Source of the DNA: TMED161 sp964532515
GTDB lineage: Bacteria; Fidelibacterota; Marinisomatia; SCGC-AAA003-L08; D37C17
NCBI GenBank assembly: GCA_964532515.1
Contig: CAZHKH010000077.1
Coordinates: 1-7,436, forward strand
Direction of reading: 5' to 3'
Length of the DNA: 7,436 nt
Shown here: positions 1-7,058 of the stretch, one piece after another
How the letters are laid out: each line of letters opens with the position of its first letter
Numbering within the stretch: position 1 is the stretch's first letter
The notes under the pieces: generated by a model
What the model was told of the DNA's origin: nothing
The model's input: the letters and a program-made list of their open reading frames with translations, nothing else
Databases searched by the model: none
Made by a program: the position numbers and the translations under genes

Positions 1-17
1 GTGACTCCGACCAACAT
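1..17 (-). CDS. Possible start of a gene downstream of clpC (alternative reading of the left edge)
   Basis: Minus-strand ATG at 17-15 begins MLVGV and runs off the window. AAGAGG (25-30) is placed seven bases upstream, and GGAGG (36-40) lies further back. The gap from the clpC stop would be 76 nt, the only intergenic space in an otherwise overlapping operon. Five codons are too few to judge coding. This excludes or competes with the plus-strand fragment in the same place. Confidence 0.2.
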
Positions 18-84
18 TTTAGTGCCTCTTGATCGCCTCCAAAACTTTATGAGATTAGCAGGCTCAGTAACTAAAGTAAGCTAA
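1..84 (+). CDS. Possible C-terminal fragment of an unidentified plus-strand gene
   Basis: Frame 1 is open from the left edge to TAA at 82-84, giving 27 residues that include PTNILVPLDRLQNFMRLAG. I do not recognise them. The segment is ~42% GC, distinctly higher than the neighbouring genes, which fits coding DNA of a different character or a different source. If real, the gene converges on clpC with nine bases between the stop codons. An open frame of this length can easily arise by chance. The competing reading is a minus-strand start at 17-15 preceded by AAGAGG. Confidence 0.25.
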   Translation: MTPTNILVPLDRLQNFMRLAGSVTKVS

Positions 85-93
85 TTTGCAAAG

Positions 94-1038
94 TCAGAAA
101 AAAATACTAAACAATCTTGGCGCAATTAAGATTTTGGCGGATTTATTTTTTAAAGTCGAGTTTGTTTTTTTTTTCTTTTTAGGAAATTGAATGAATTCAA
201 GTTTTTGATTTTTAACTTTTATTGATATGATCGCATCATCAGTAAATTCATTTAATAAGAATTTTGTTGAGATTAAGTTTTCAATTTCATTTTGAATTAT
301 TCTTCTTATTGGTCTTGCTCCCCATTCACGATGAGATCCATCTTTAAGGAGAAAATCCTTAACTTTCTTTGAAAATCGAATGGAATTATTTTTCTTTAAA
401 AGATTTGTTTTTAAATCATTTAACTGTAAGTCAATTATTTTATATAAATGTTTTTTTTCTAGAGAATTAAAAATAATAATATCATCAATTCTATTTAAAA
501 ATTCTGGTCTGAAATATCGATTAATCTCTTCAAAAATTTGAGAAGTTTTTTTCTTAATATCTTCTTTGTCTGATGTAGAAAAACCTAAAGTTGATGAGCT
601 TATAGATTTTGTTCCTATATTTGAAGTCATAATAATTATAGTATTTCTAAAATCTACCACTCTTCCAAAACTATCTGTCAGTCTACCTTCATCTAATACT
701 TGCAGTAGTATATTAAAAACATCACTATGGGCTTTTTCAATTTCATCAAATAAAATAACTGAGTATGGATTTCTTCTGANNNNNNNNNNAGAGACATTGT
801 ATCTTTCCATATACTCAGACATATCAATTTTAATCAAAGAATCTTCTGTTGTAAATAGATACTCTGATATCTTCTTGGCAAGTTCAGTTTTACCTACACC
901 CGTTGGTCCTAAAAACATAAAAGTTCCTATTGGATGCCTAGGGTTTTTTAGCCCAGCTCTAGCTCTTTGAATAGCGTTTGATACTTTTACAATAGCCTCG
1001 TCTTGTCCTATTATAGCTTTCTTTAATTCATCAGTCAT
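94..1038 (-). CDS. clpC: ClpC ATPase, C-terminal part: second AAA+ module (contains an assembly gap)
   Basis: This is the second ring of ClpC, in frame with the upstream part; true coding sequence extends up to 1071. From the ATG at 1038 it has 314 residues as written, with IGQDEAI (10-16), Walker A GPTGVGKT (44-51), Walker B VILFDEIE (94-101), sensor 1 Asn140 in MTSNIG, arginine finger in FRPEFLNR (Arg183) and sensor 2 GARPIRR (240-246). LGF at 151-153 sits where ClpC proteins carry the VGF/IGF loop that docks on ClpP, so a proteolytic partner is expected. Ten Ns replace the segment after NVS (81-83), where the family has ~22 residues including the GYVGY pore loop. The last ~30 residues, from a Lys run onward, match no ClpC tail I know and follow an A10 tract. 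No good ribosome binding site precedes the ATG, so independent translation is doubtful; a single full-length ClpC of ~830 residues is the likely native product. Confidence 0.9.
   Translation of the reverse strand: MTDELKKAIIGQDEAIVKVSNAIQRARAGLKNPRHPIGTFMFLGPTGVGKTELAKKISEYLFTTEDSLIKIDMSEYMERYNVSXXXXRRNPYSVILFDEIEKAHSDVFNILLQVLDEGRLTDSFGRVVDFRNTIIIMTSNIGTKSISSSTLGFSTSDKEDIKKKTSQIFEEINRYFRPEFLNRIDDIIIFNSLEKKHLYKIIDLQLNDLKTNLLKKNNSIRFSKKVKDFLLKDGSHREWGARPIRRIIQNEIENLISTKFLLNEFTDDAIISIKVKNQKLEFIQFPKKKKKTNSTLKNKSAKILIAPRLFSIFF
165..174 (-). repeat. A10 homopolymer near the 3' end of clpC
   Basis: On the coding strand this is ten consecutive A following AAAAAG, encoding Lys residues. One base more or fewer would end ClpC at 143-145 or 150-152 instead of 94-96, so the annotated C-terminus depends on this count. 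Confidence 0.8.
780..789. other. Assembly gap (10 N) inside clpC
   Basis: Ten Ns lie between the codons for NVS and RRNPYS of the second AAA+ module. Family spacing predicts ~22 residues here against four codons as written. The true gap is therefore nearer 64 nt, which keeps the same frame. The missing DNA encodes one of the most conserved stretches shared by ClpA, ClpB and ClpC, which may explain why assembly broke there. Confidence 0.97.
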
Positions 1039-1071
1039 TTTAAGTAACTTTTCGCTTTCAGAAGTCGCGAC

Positions 1072-1074
1072 TTA
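1072..1074 (-). other. clpC: In-frame TAA interrupting clpC
   Basis: The minus-strand codons run TCA TAA GTC GCG ACT, and both sides translate as ClpC in one frame. The expected residue is probably Lys. TAA also ends permease 1 in a normal position, so general reassignment of TAA is not supported. Confidence 0.85.
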
Positions 1075-2535
1075 TGATAAAGGAATTCCAGTTATCATTG
1101 AAACGACATCTGCAACATCATCCTCATTAATAATTGGAATATTTTTCTTGCTATTATTTTGCCAGTTAAATCGATATTCATCAAGTTTCTTTTTTAATTT
1201 TCTTTGTTTGTCTCTTATTGTTGCAGCTTTTTCAAAATCTTGACTATTTATAACTTTTTCTTTTTGTTTATTTAATTTTTCAATCTGTTTTTCTGCTTGA
1301 ATAATTTCATCTGGTAAGTCAACATTAGATATTCTAAGTCTTGAACCGGCCTCATCCATTACATCTATCGCCTTATCTGGTAAATATCTATCCGTTATAT
1401 ATCTATCACTTAACTCTACACAAGATTTAATTGCAGAGTCTGAAATCTTTACATTGTGATGAAGTTCATATTTTTCTTTAATACCATGTAAAATTCTAAT
1501 AGTATCATCTAAAGATGGTTGATTTATAATAATTTTTTGAAATCTACGTTCCAATGCCCCATCTTTTTCAATATATTTTCTATATTCATTTAAAGTCGTC
1601 GCTCCAATGATTTGAATTTCTCCACGTGCTAATGCAGGTTTAAATAAATTGGCAGCATCCAAAGAGCCTGTTGTAGCTCCAGCTCCAACTATTGTATGTA
1701 ATTCATCTATAAAAATAATAGTATTTGAGAGAAATTCAAGCTCAGAAATTAGGTTTTTCATTCTCTCTTCAAATTGACCTCTATATTTTGTTCCTGCAAT
1801 AAGCCCTGCTAAATCTAAAGCCAATAATTTTTCTCCCCACAAAATCCTAGGAACCATTTTATTAATGATTCTTATAGCCAATCCTTCGACTATAGCTGTT
1901 TTGCCTACACCGGGCTCACCTATTAGCACGGGATTATTTTTTTTCCTCCTCGATAAAATTTGAGCTAAGCGTTCTATCTCAATATCTCGGCCAACTATAG
2001 GATCAAGATTTCCTGATTTTGCTATAGCTGTTATATCTCTACTAAATAAATCTAGAGAAGGAGTTTTGCTTTCTTGGGTTGAATCTTTCTGATCAGCATC
2101 AGAGGTTTTATCTATATCCATATATGATTTTATTACATCATAATCAATTGAATAAAATTTTATTACATCATTAATAATACCATGGCCATGCTTTACTATA
2201 GTTAATAATAAATCAATCTGATTTGCAGTTTTTCGGTTATACTTACTTGATTCAGCAAATGTATTTCTAATAATTCTCTCAGTATTTTGTGTCAATTTAA
2301 GCTGATCTGGCTGATGTTTAGACTTTTTTGGATGAGATAGGTCTGCTAACATTAAAGACATCTCATTTAAGTCACAACCAAGAGATCTTAACATTTTATT
2401 TGCCTGCCCATCTTTATCTTTAATAATACCAAGGAATAGATGCTCTGGATTTACAAAGGAAGAATTCAATCTCTTCGCTTCACTCCGAGCATATTTTAAA
2501 ATAGTTTTTATCCCTTTTGAAAAATTTTCATTCAT
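1072..2535 (-). CDS. clpC: ClpC ATPase, N-terminal part: Clp-N domain, first AAA+ module and UVR/M domain (ends at an in-frame TAA)
   Basis: ClpC is a two-ring Hsp100 AAA+ unfoldase that feeds proteins into the ClpP protease. This 487-residue part holds the substrate/adaptor-binding Clp-N repeats (~1-140), a linker (~143-165), and the first AAA+ module with Walker A GEPGVGKT (206-213), pore loop KYRG (250-253), Walker B IIFIDE (273-278), sensor GATT (311-314) and arginine finger in LERRF (328-332). A UVR/M coiled-coil (~407-458, with DFEKAATIRDKQRKL) marks ClpC rather than ClpA or ClpB. It stops at TAA 1072-1074, directly after MITGIPLS, where the family continues with a Lys or similar residue into the second module. 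The next 11 codons (VATSESEKLLK) and the rest of ClpC are in the same frame, so this is one gene interrupted by a nonsense codon; AAA to TAA would be a single change. The ATG is fixed by an ATGA overlap with the ATPase gene. No strong Shine-Dalgarno sequence is seen. Confidence 0.93.
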   Translation of the reverse strand: MNENFSKGIKTILKYARSEAKRLNSSFVNPEHLFLGIIKDKDGQANKMLRSLGCDLNEMSLMLADLSHPKKSKHQPDQLKLTQNTERIIRNTFAESSKYNRKTANQIDLLLTIVKHGHGIINDVIKFYSIDYDVIKSYMDIDKTSDADQKDSTQESKTPSLDLFSRDITAIAKSGNLDPIVGRDIEIERLAQILSRRKKNNPVLIGEPGVGKTAIVEGLAIRIINKMVPRILWGEKLLALDLAGLIAGTKYRGQFEERMKNLISELEFLSNTIIFIDELHTIVGAGATTGSLDAANLFKPALARGEIQIIGATTLNEYRKYIEKDGALERRFQKIIINQPSLDDTIRILHGIKEKYELHHNVKISDSAIKSCVELSDRYITDRYLPDKAIDVMDEAGSRLRISNVDLPDEIIQAEKQIEKLNKQKEKVINSQDFEKAATIRDKQRKLKKKLDEYRFNWQNNSKKNIPIINEDDVADVVSMITGIPLS

Positions 2536-3209
2536 GCTTTATTTTTTCTTTCTTCTAATTTACCCTTATTTAAATATAATATTCTGTCAGCTACATCACA
2601 CAATCTTTCATCATGAGTTGCTAAGATGAAAGATGATCCATAATCTATTTTAATTTTTCCTATAAAGCTAATTATCATATTTAGATTTTCCTCATCTAAA
2701 TTAGCTGTTGGTTCATCAGCAACAATTAATTTTGGCTTATTTATAATAGCTCTTAATAATGATATCCTTTGTGATTCTCCAGCTGATAACTGACTGGGAT
2801 AATAGTTTCTTTTATCTAATAAATTAAAATTAGATAGAACTGTTTCAGGGTTATGGTAATCTGCTATATTATTAAGTTTATATGGTATTTCTAAATTTTC
2901 TAATACTGTAAATTCAGGGAGCATATTTTTAGCTTCAAAGAGGATCCCAAGAACTTCAGCACGCAATCTATCAATTAAAAGAACATCTTTATAATCTATA
3001 GTTTCCCCATCTATTAAAAGATTACCATTAGTTGCTTTTTCTATCATACTAATAATATTAAGTAAGGTTGTTTTCCCAGAGCCGCTAGGCCCCATTACAA
3101 GAACTATCTCAGCTGGTTTGATAGAAATTGATATATCTTTCAAAACTTCAAGGACACCTTCTCCATCAGCATAAGTTTTACTTATATTTTTTATTTTTAA
3201 AAGAGTCAT
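2532..3209 (-). CDS. lolD: LolD-like ABC transporter ATP-binding protein
   Basis: This is the cytoplasmic ATPase expected to power the two adjacent permeases in a LolC2D2E-like complex at the inner membrane. At 225 residues it is normal for LolD/MacB-type ATPases. Walker A is GPSGSGKT (40-47), the signature is LSAGESQR (141-148), Walker B is LIVADEPTANLDEE (161-174) and the H-loop is ATHD (197-200). LPEFTVLENLEIP (97-109) after the Q-loop closely resembles LolD. Two departures are visible. The Q-loop glutamine is glutamate (Glu92 in GILFEAKNMLP; codon GAA, one base from CAA), and the signature has Ala for the usual second Gly. Walker A, Walker B and the H-loop residues are intact, so the protein is probably active. 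Its ATG overlaps the permease stop as ATGA and is preceded by AAGGA. Subfamily and context point to lipoprotein release; a general FtsE/MacB-like role is the alternative. Confidence 0.9.
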   Translation of the reverse strand: MTLLKIKNISKTYADGEGVLEVLKDISISIKPAEIVLVMGPSGSGKTTLLNIISMIEKATNGNLLIDGETIDYKDVLLIDRLRAEVLGILFEAKNMLPEFTVLENLEIPYKLNNIADYHNPETVLSNFNLLDKRNYYPSQLSAGESQRISLLRAIINKPKLIVADEPTANLDEENLNMIISFIGKIKIDYGSSFILATHDERLCDVADRILYLNKGKLEERKNKA

Positions 3210-4375
3210 AAATTTTTCCTTAAAACTTTTATTGCTTGACGAGAATCTATTGTTTTTAAGGGAATAAAAATAGAAAATATTATAATAGCTATATTAATCA
3301 ATAAGATTTTTATGCAATCTATAGATTTTACAGACAAATTAAAATCATAGAAAAGATCTTTGGGGAAAAGCAACTGGATAAGTGGATCAAAAAAATTAAA
3401 ATAAATTAATATATAGATGGATAAGATAGCAAAAATCGTAGAAAGAGAACAGAGCATTACCATCATTTTATATATTTCAGTCCTAATTTTAATAAAACTA
3501 TATCCAAGGAGATCTATCATTGCAAGGCTTCTAATTTTATTTGAAATAGTATAATTAATAGTTGTAAATAATCCCAAGGAAGATATTATAATCAGCAAAT
3601 ATCCAAAAGAAGTATACATTCTTTTTTCTAATTTAATAGCATTGATAAGAGGTGAATATTCATCTACCCATTCTTGGATTACAATAGAGGGGAATATTTC
3701 CTTTAGTATAGGGAATAATGTTTTATCGATATTTCTATTCAATAAAAAATATTTTTCAGATTCAATCTCCTTAACAAACAATGTGTCGTTAGAAAAAATA
3801 AAGATTTCATCAAAATCAACAACAGGAGTTTCATATATATTAGCTACAAGAAAAGATGCCTTTGGGACTTTCATGGTTGTTAATTTCACATCTAATGGGG
3901 AAAATATTTGGACATAATCTCCTACAGAAAGACTGAGTTTTCTTGATATTCCCCTTCCTATAGATACATAAGGTGTTTCTACTTCATGTTTAGAGTTTTT
4001 ATTGTTCAGTAAATTCTTTGAAATCTTTGCTTTTTTATTATTATCATTTGAAGGTTTATTTACAACGAACTTAGCAAGTAAATAATTTTGATCTACTCCT
4101 ACTACAATATCTCTTAATAACTGTTCAGAATAATGAATATTATTTGAGTTTAAATAATTTTTAATTTTATTTTCTTCTGTTGAGGATGATAGTTTATATC
4201 CATTGTCTATTTTATTTATTTTTGAAAAAATTTCTCTCTCCATTCCATCCATAATAGAATTAATCAAAAGTAGAAATATTGTTCCAATAAAGATGCCAAT
4301 CCAAGGGAAATAAAAAGATAACCTAATTTTTGAATTATTTTTTGATAAAATTATATATATATATTTCATAGACAT
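3206..4375 (-). CDS. LolC/LolE-like ABC transporter permease, second of two
   Basis: This is probably the second permease subunit of the same LolCDE-type complex. The 389 residues have TM1 ~22-41, a periplasmic domain ~45-250, TM2 ~256-277, TM3 ~303-328 and TM4 ~353-372. It is the better preserved of the pair. IGRGISRKLSLSVGDYVQIFSP spans 139-160 and is the LolC/LolE signature ('GxxLAxxLxLxVGDxVxLxxP'). VANIYETPVVDFDEIFIF (178-195) matches the following family strand. LAMIDLLGYSFIKIR (284-298) is the coupling loop that contacts the ATPase. The start is the ATG at 4375, which shares one base with the previous gene's TAA (TAATG). A second in-frame ATG two codons downstream is possible but less well placed. 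Codons 4-7 lie in a (TA)6 tract. Whether it corresponds to LolC or LolE cannot be decided by eye. It is coupled to the ATPase gene by an ATGA overlap. Confidence 0.88.
   Translation of the reverse strand: MSMKYIYIILSKNNSKIRLSFYFPWIGIFIGTIFLLLINSIMDGMEREIFSKINKIDNGYKLSSSTEENKIKNYLNSNNIHYSEQLLRDIVVGVDQNYLLAKFVVNKPSNDNNKKAKISKNLLNNKNSKHEVETPYVSIGRGISRKLSLSVGDYVQIFSPLDVKLTTMKVPKASFLVANIYETPVVDFDEIFIFSNDTLFVKEIESEKYFLLNRNIDKTLFPILKEIFPSIVIQEWVDEYSPLINAIKLEKRMYTSFGYLLIIISSLGLFTTINYTISNKIRSLAMIDLLGYSFIKIRTEIYKMMVMLCSLSTIFAILSIYILIYFNFFDPLIQLLFPKDLFYDFNLSVKSIDCIKILLINIAIIIFSIFIPLKTIDSRQAIKVLRKNL
3217..3221 (-). promoter_or_regulatory. Ribosome binding site for the LolD-like ATPase (AAGGA)
   Basis: Read on the minus strand, AAGGA lies seven bases before the ATG at 3209, inside the end of the permease gene. 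It is one of the clearer Shine-Dalgarno sequences in the window and confirms the overlapping start. Confidence 0.65.
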
Positions 4376-5559
4376 TATCTTGTATTATTCATTTTAGAGA
4401 TTTGATTTTTTACGCTCAATACGTTGGATAAAAGAATAACAGTAAAAGTAAAAAAGGAAATGAAAATAAAGTCAGAAAATGAGCTTATTGATTGTATTTT
4501 ACTTAATATATATACGTTAGGATCTAATTCTATTATATTGTATTTATTTTGAATAAATGAAAATATAATTGATAGAAGATAGCCTGAAATCAAGGAAATC
4601 AAAAGGATAGTAAAAGAAATAATATTATAGATATTTTTTATTATTTTATTTGAAACTCCCAATAGTTTTAATCGATATATTGACTTAGACTTGTCATGAA
4701 ATATTAGCCAATTAGCAAATACTTGATACATCGTAGCAAGAAATATCATGAAAAATAAAATTAAATATATTGGGTTAGAGAAAATTGTAAGCCAATAAAG
4801 TATTTTATCGTGTTTCTCTCTCCAGGATATTAATTTGATGGGAAAATTTTTTGTTCCCGACTCTATCTTTTTAAGAATTTCAGGAGTTGTCCCTTTTATC
4901 AATATCCCTGTATATCTTTCTTGAGAATGATTGAATAAATCTTTCATATTTTTTCCTGATAGAAAAATAATATTATTATCAAAAGTTGGTATATTAGTAT
5001 TATAAATATTAGTTACTTCTACCTCTTTTGCTCTAATAGTCTGCTCATCAATCAACTTATCAATATTAAATATATTTATTTTTGATTTTATACTTAAATC
5101 AAATTTATTCAACAAATTATTACTTAGAAAAAAATACTCATCCTCATCTTTAATTCTATTGGAATGATCGATTGACGTATAAAAATCAGATATATTTCCA
5201 TAAATTGAATATATTAATACCCCTTTTGAGTAGCTTCCACTTTTCAGCATAGCATACTCTTGTAAAAATTTTGAAAAATGAAGATTGTAATTTCTATTTT
5301 CCTCTAGGAGTGAGTAAATAGTATCAATATAAAAAGGGTCTATATAGTTTCTTGATTTTTGAGTTATAATCAAATCTGGCTCTATCGACATTAATGAATT
5401 TTCAACTTCAACTCTATATCCCCTTGACATCGATATGACAATAAGAGTTACTGCTACTGCAAAAGAGGATGAAAAAATTGATAGATATAAAGATATGTTA
5501 GTATAAGAATATTTCTTCTTAGAGAGAAGAAACTTAAGAGAAATTTGTTTTAAATTCAT
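4375..5559 (-). CDS. LolC/LolE-like ABC transporter permease (FtsX/MacB fold), first of two
   Basis: This is probably one half of the inner-membrane permease dimer of a LolCDE-type machine, which releases lipoproteins from the inner membrane for delivery to the outer membrane. The 394 residues show the family topology: TM1 at ~22-44, a large periplasmic domain (~50-255), then TM2 ~263-286, TM3 ~312-336 and TM4 ~361-383. After TM1, IEPDLIIT (59-66) matches the point where LolC/LolE proteins enter the periplasmic domain. NIYNTNIPTFDNNIIFL (184-200) is a degenerate version of the family's 'GIFxTGxxxxD' strand. RLKLLGVSNKIIK (296-308) matches the cytoplasmic coupling loop before TM3. The copy is more diverged than its partner: the VGD turn of the periplasmic domain is not recognisable. 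The ATG is set by the ATGA overlap with lysS; no strong Shine-Dalgarno sequence is seen, so coupling is likely. The exact substrate is inferred; a MacB-like or other FtsX-family exporter is possible. Confidence 0.85.
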   Translation of the reverse strand: MNLKQISLKFLLSKKKYSYTNISLYLSIFSSSFAVAVTLIVISMSRGYRVEVENSLMSIEPDLIITQKSRNYIDPFYIDTIYSLLEENRNYNLHFSKFLQEYAMLKSGSYSKGVLIYSIYGNISDFYTSIDHSNRIKDEDEYFFLSNNLLNKFDLSIKSKINIFNIDKLIDEQTIRAKEVEVTNIYNTNIPTFDNNIIFLSGKNMKDLFNHSQERYTGILIKGTTPEILKKIESGTKNFPIKLISWREKHDKILYWLTIFSNPIYLILFFMIFLATMYQVFANWLIFHDKSKSIYRLKLLGVSNKIIKNIYNIISFTILLISLISGYLLSIIFSFIQNKYNIIELDPNVYILSKIQSISSFSDFIFISFFTFTVILLSNVLSVKNQISKMNNTR

Positions 5560-7058
5560 TTAGAAGAAATATTTCTCATCGCCGGAAATAAAATAACATC
5601 TTTAATTGAAGTCTGACCTGTTAAAATCATTACTATTCTATCAATACCAATTCCAACACCACCTGTTGGAGGCATTCCATTTTCCATTGCTTGTAAAAAA
5701 TTTTCATCTAGAACTTGAGCTTCGATATCACCTTTAGCTTTTAGTTTCTCTTGAGATAGGAATCTCTTCCTTTGATCGATAGGATCATTTAATTCAGAGA
5801 ATGCATTAGCAATTTCCATCCCACCGATAAATAATTCAAATCTTTCTACAATCTCAAGATCTTGAGATCTTTTTATTTTGCTTAATGGCGATAAAATTTT
5901 TGGATAGTCATAGACAAAAGTAGGTTGAATTAATTTTGGCTCAATCGTCATAGAAAAGATTTTATCAATAAGTTTCCCGAAATCATAGCTAGAATCTAGA
6001 TTTAATTTATCACCTATACTTCGCATTTTCTCTTCATTCTGCAATAAACCTGACTCATTAAATTCTTCTTTAAAAAGACTATCTAATGAAATACGATTGA
6101 ATTTTTTTGAAAATTTAATTGTATCTTCATTAAAAGGAAGATTTTCTTCTCCTACTCTCTTAACTACAAATTTAATCATATCCTCTGTAAAATCCATCAT
6201 ATCGTAAACATCGGCATAAGATTTATAAAACTCTAACATTGTAAATTCTGGATTGTGATTTTTATCCATTCCTTCATTTCTAAAATTTTTACTTATCTCA
6301 TAAACTTTACTAAAACCTCCAATAATTAATCTTTTTAAATATAGTTCTACTGCTATTCTTAGATATAATTTCTCATCAAGAGTATGGTGGTGTGTTAAGA
6401 AGGGGCGCGCATTTGCTCCACCATATATTGGTTGCAAAACAGGGGTTTCCGCTTCTATAAAATCATCCTTATTCAGATAATCTCTAAAGGAATTAACTAT
6501 CAAATGTCTTTTTAAAAATACCTTTTTGTTTTTAGGATTTACAATAAAATCAAGGTGCCGATTCCTATAGCGAAGCTCCTTGTCTTCAAATGAATTGAAA
6601 GATTCCCCTTCTTTCTCCTTTAGGTTTGGTAAAGGTCTAATACTTTTACTTAATAAAATAAAATTATGAGATCTTACGGTATATTCATTCGTTTTAGTGT
6701 AAAACATTTCTCCTTCAACTCCAACAATATCTCCTATATCTATATTATTAATCAATATCATATAAAGATCATCATTCATATCCATATTTTTATTTGAAAT
6801 ATAGCATTGCAACCTTTCATATTCTCCTTGGATATTAATAAAAAGGGCTTTACCCATTTGTCTGAGGGAAACAATCCGCCCTGAAACTGAAACCACATTG
6901 TTAGATGAAATTAATTCCTTTTCTTCTTTTATAATAGATTCTACAGAGGAACTAGGAGTATAACTATGAGGATATGGATTTATACCTGAATCTTTTAATT
7001 TATTAAGTTTTTCTTTCCTAATTTTTATTAATTCATCTATTTTTTTCTTTTCTGTCAC
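5556..7058 (-). CDS. lysS: Lysyl-tRNA synthetase, class II
   Basis: This cytoplasmic enzyme charges tRNA-Lys with lysine using ATP. At 500 residues it is the usual size for bacterial class II LysRS. The N-terminal helix and NPYPHSY segment (residues ~10-35) lead into the OB-fold anticodon-binding domain (~54-138). The class II catalytic core follows: motif 1 around 195-212 (EAETPVLQP), the GGANARPF segment at 213-220, motif 2 at 259-276 (FRNEGMDKNHNPEFTMLE, with the ATP-binding Arg) and motif 3 near 466-480 (GGVGIGIDR). FELFIGGMEIANAFSELNDP at 407-426 supplies lysine-pocket residues typical of LysRS. The start is GTG at 7058, chosen because it overlaps the prfB stop as GTGA and has GGAG five bases upstream. 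The TGA stop overlaps the next ATG by 4 nt. No missing domain or key residue is visible. Confidence 0.99.
   Translation of the reverse strand: MTEKKKIDELIKIRKEKLNKLKDSGINPYPHSYTPSSSVESIIKEEKELISSNNVVSVSGRIVSLRQMGKALFINIQGEYERLQCYISNKNMDMNDDLYMILINNIDIGDIVGVEGEMFYTKTNEYTVRSHNFILLSKSIRPLPNLKEKEGESFNSFEDKELRYRNRHLDFIVNPKNKKVFLKRHLIVNSFRDYLNKDDFIEAETPVLQPIYGGANARPFLTHHHTLDEKLYLRIAVELYLKRLIIGGFSKVYEISKNFRNEGMDKNHNPEFTMLEFYKSYADVYDMMDFTEDMIKFVVKRVGEENLPFNEDTIKFSKKFNRISLDSLFKEEFNESGLLQNEEKMRSIGDKLNLDSSYDFGKLIDKIFSMTIEPKLIQPTFVYDYPKILSPLSKIKRSQDLEIVERFELFIGGMEIANAFSELNDPIDQRKRFLSQEKLKAKGDIEAQVLDENFLQAMENGMPPTGGVGIGIDRIVMILTGQTSIKDVILFPAMRNISSK

Noticed and set aside
51..93. Rho-independent terminator after clpC
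   Set aside because: Only a 6-bp inverted repeat with a 20-nt loop (54-59 and 80-85) is present, with no GC-rich stem and no adjacent U-tract on the transcribed strand.
566..970. Long plus-strand open frame opposite clpC
   Set aside because: It runs through the N gap and is antisense to the conserved second AAA+ module; its translation shows no domain and mirrors clpC codon structure.
1072..1074. Reassignment of TAA to a sense codon in this organism
   Set aside because: TAA properly ends the first permease at 4375-4377 in a TAATG junction, and no other gene has an internal TAA; a single anomaly does not support recoding.
3642..3917. 91-codon plus-strand open frame opposite the second permease
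   Set aside because: It lies fully antisense to the periplasmic domain of a clear permease gene, has no Shine-Dalgarno sequence and no recognisable motif.
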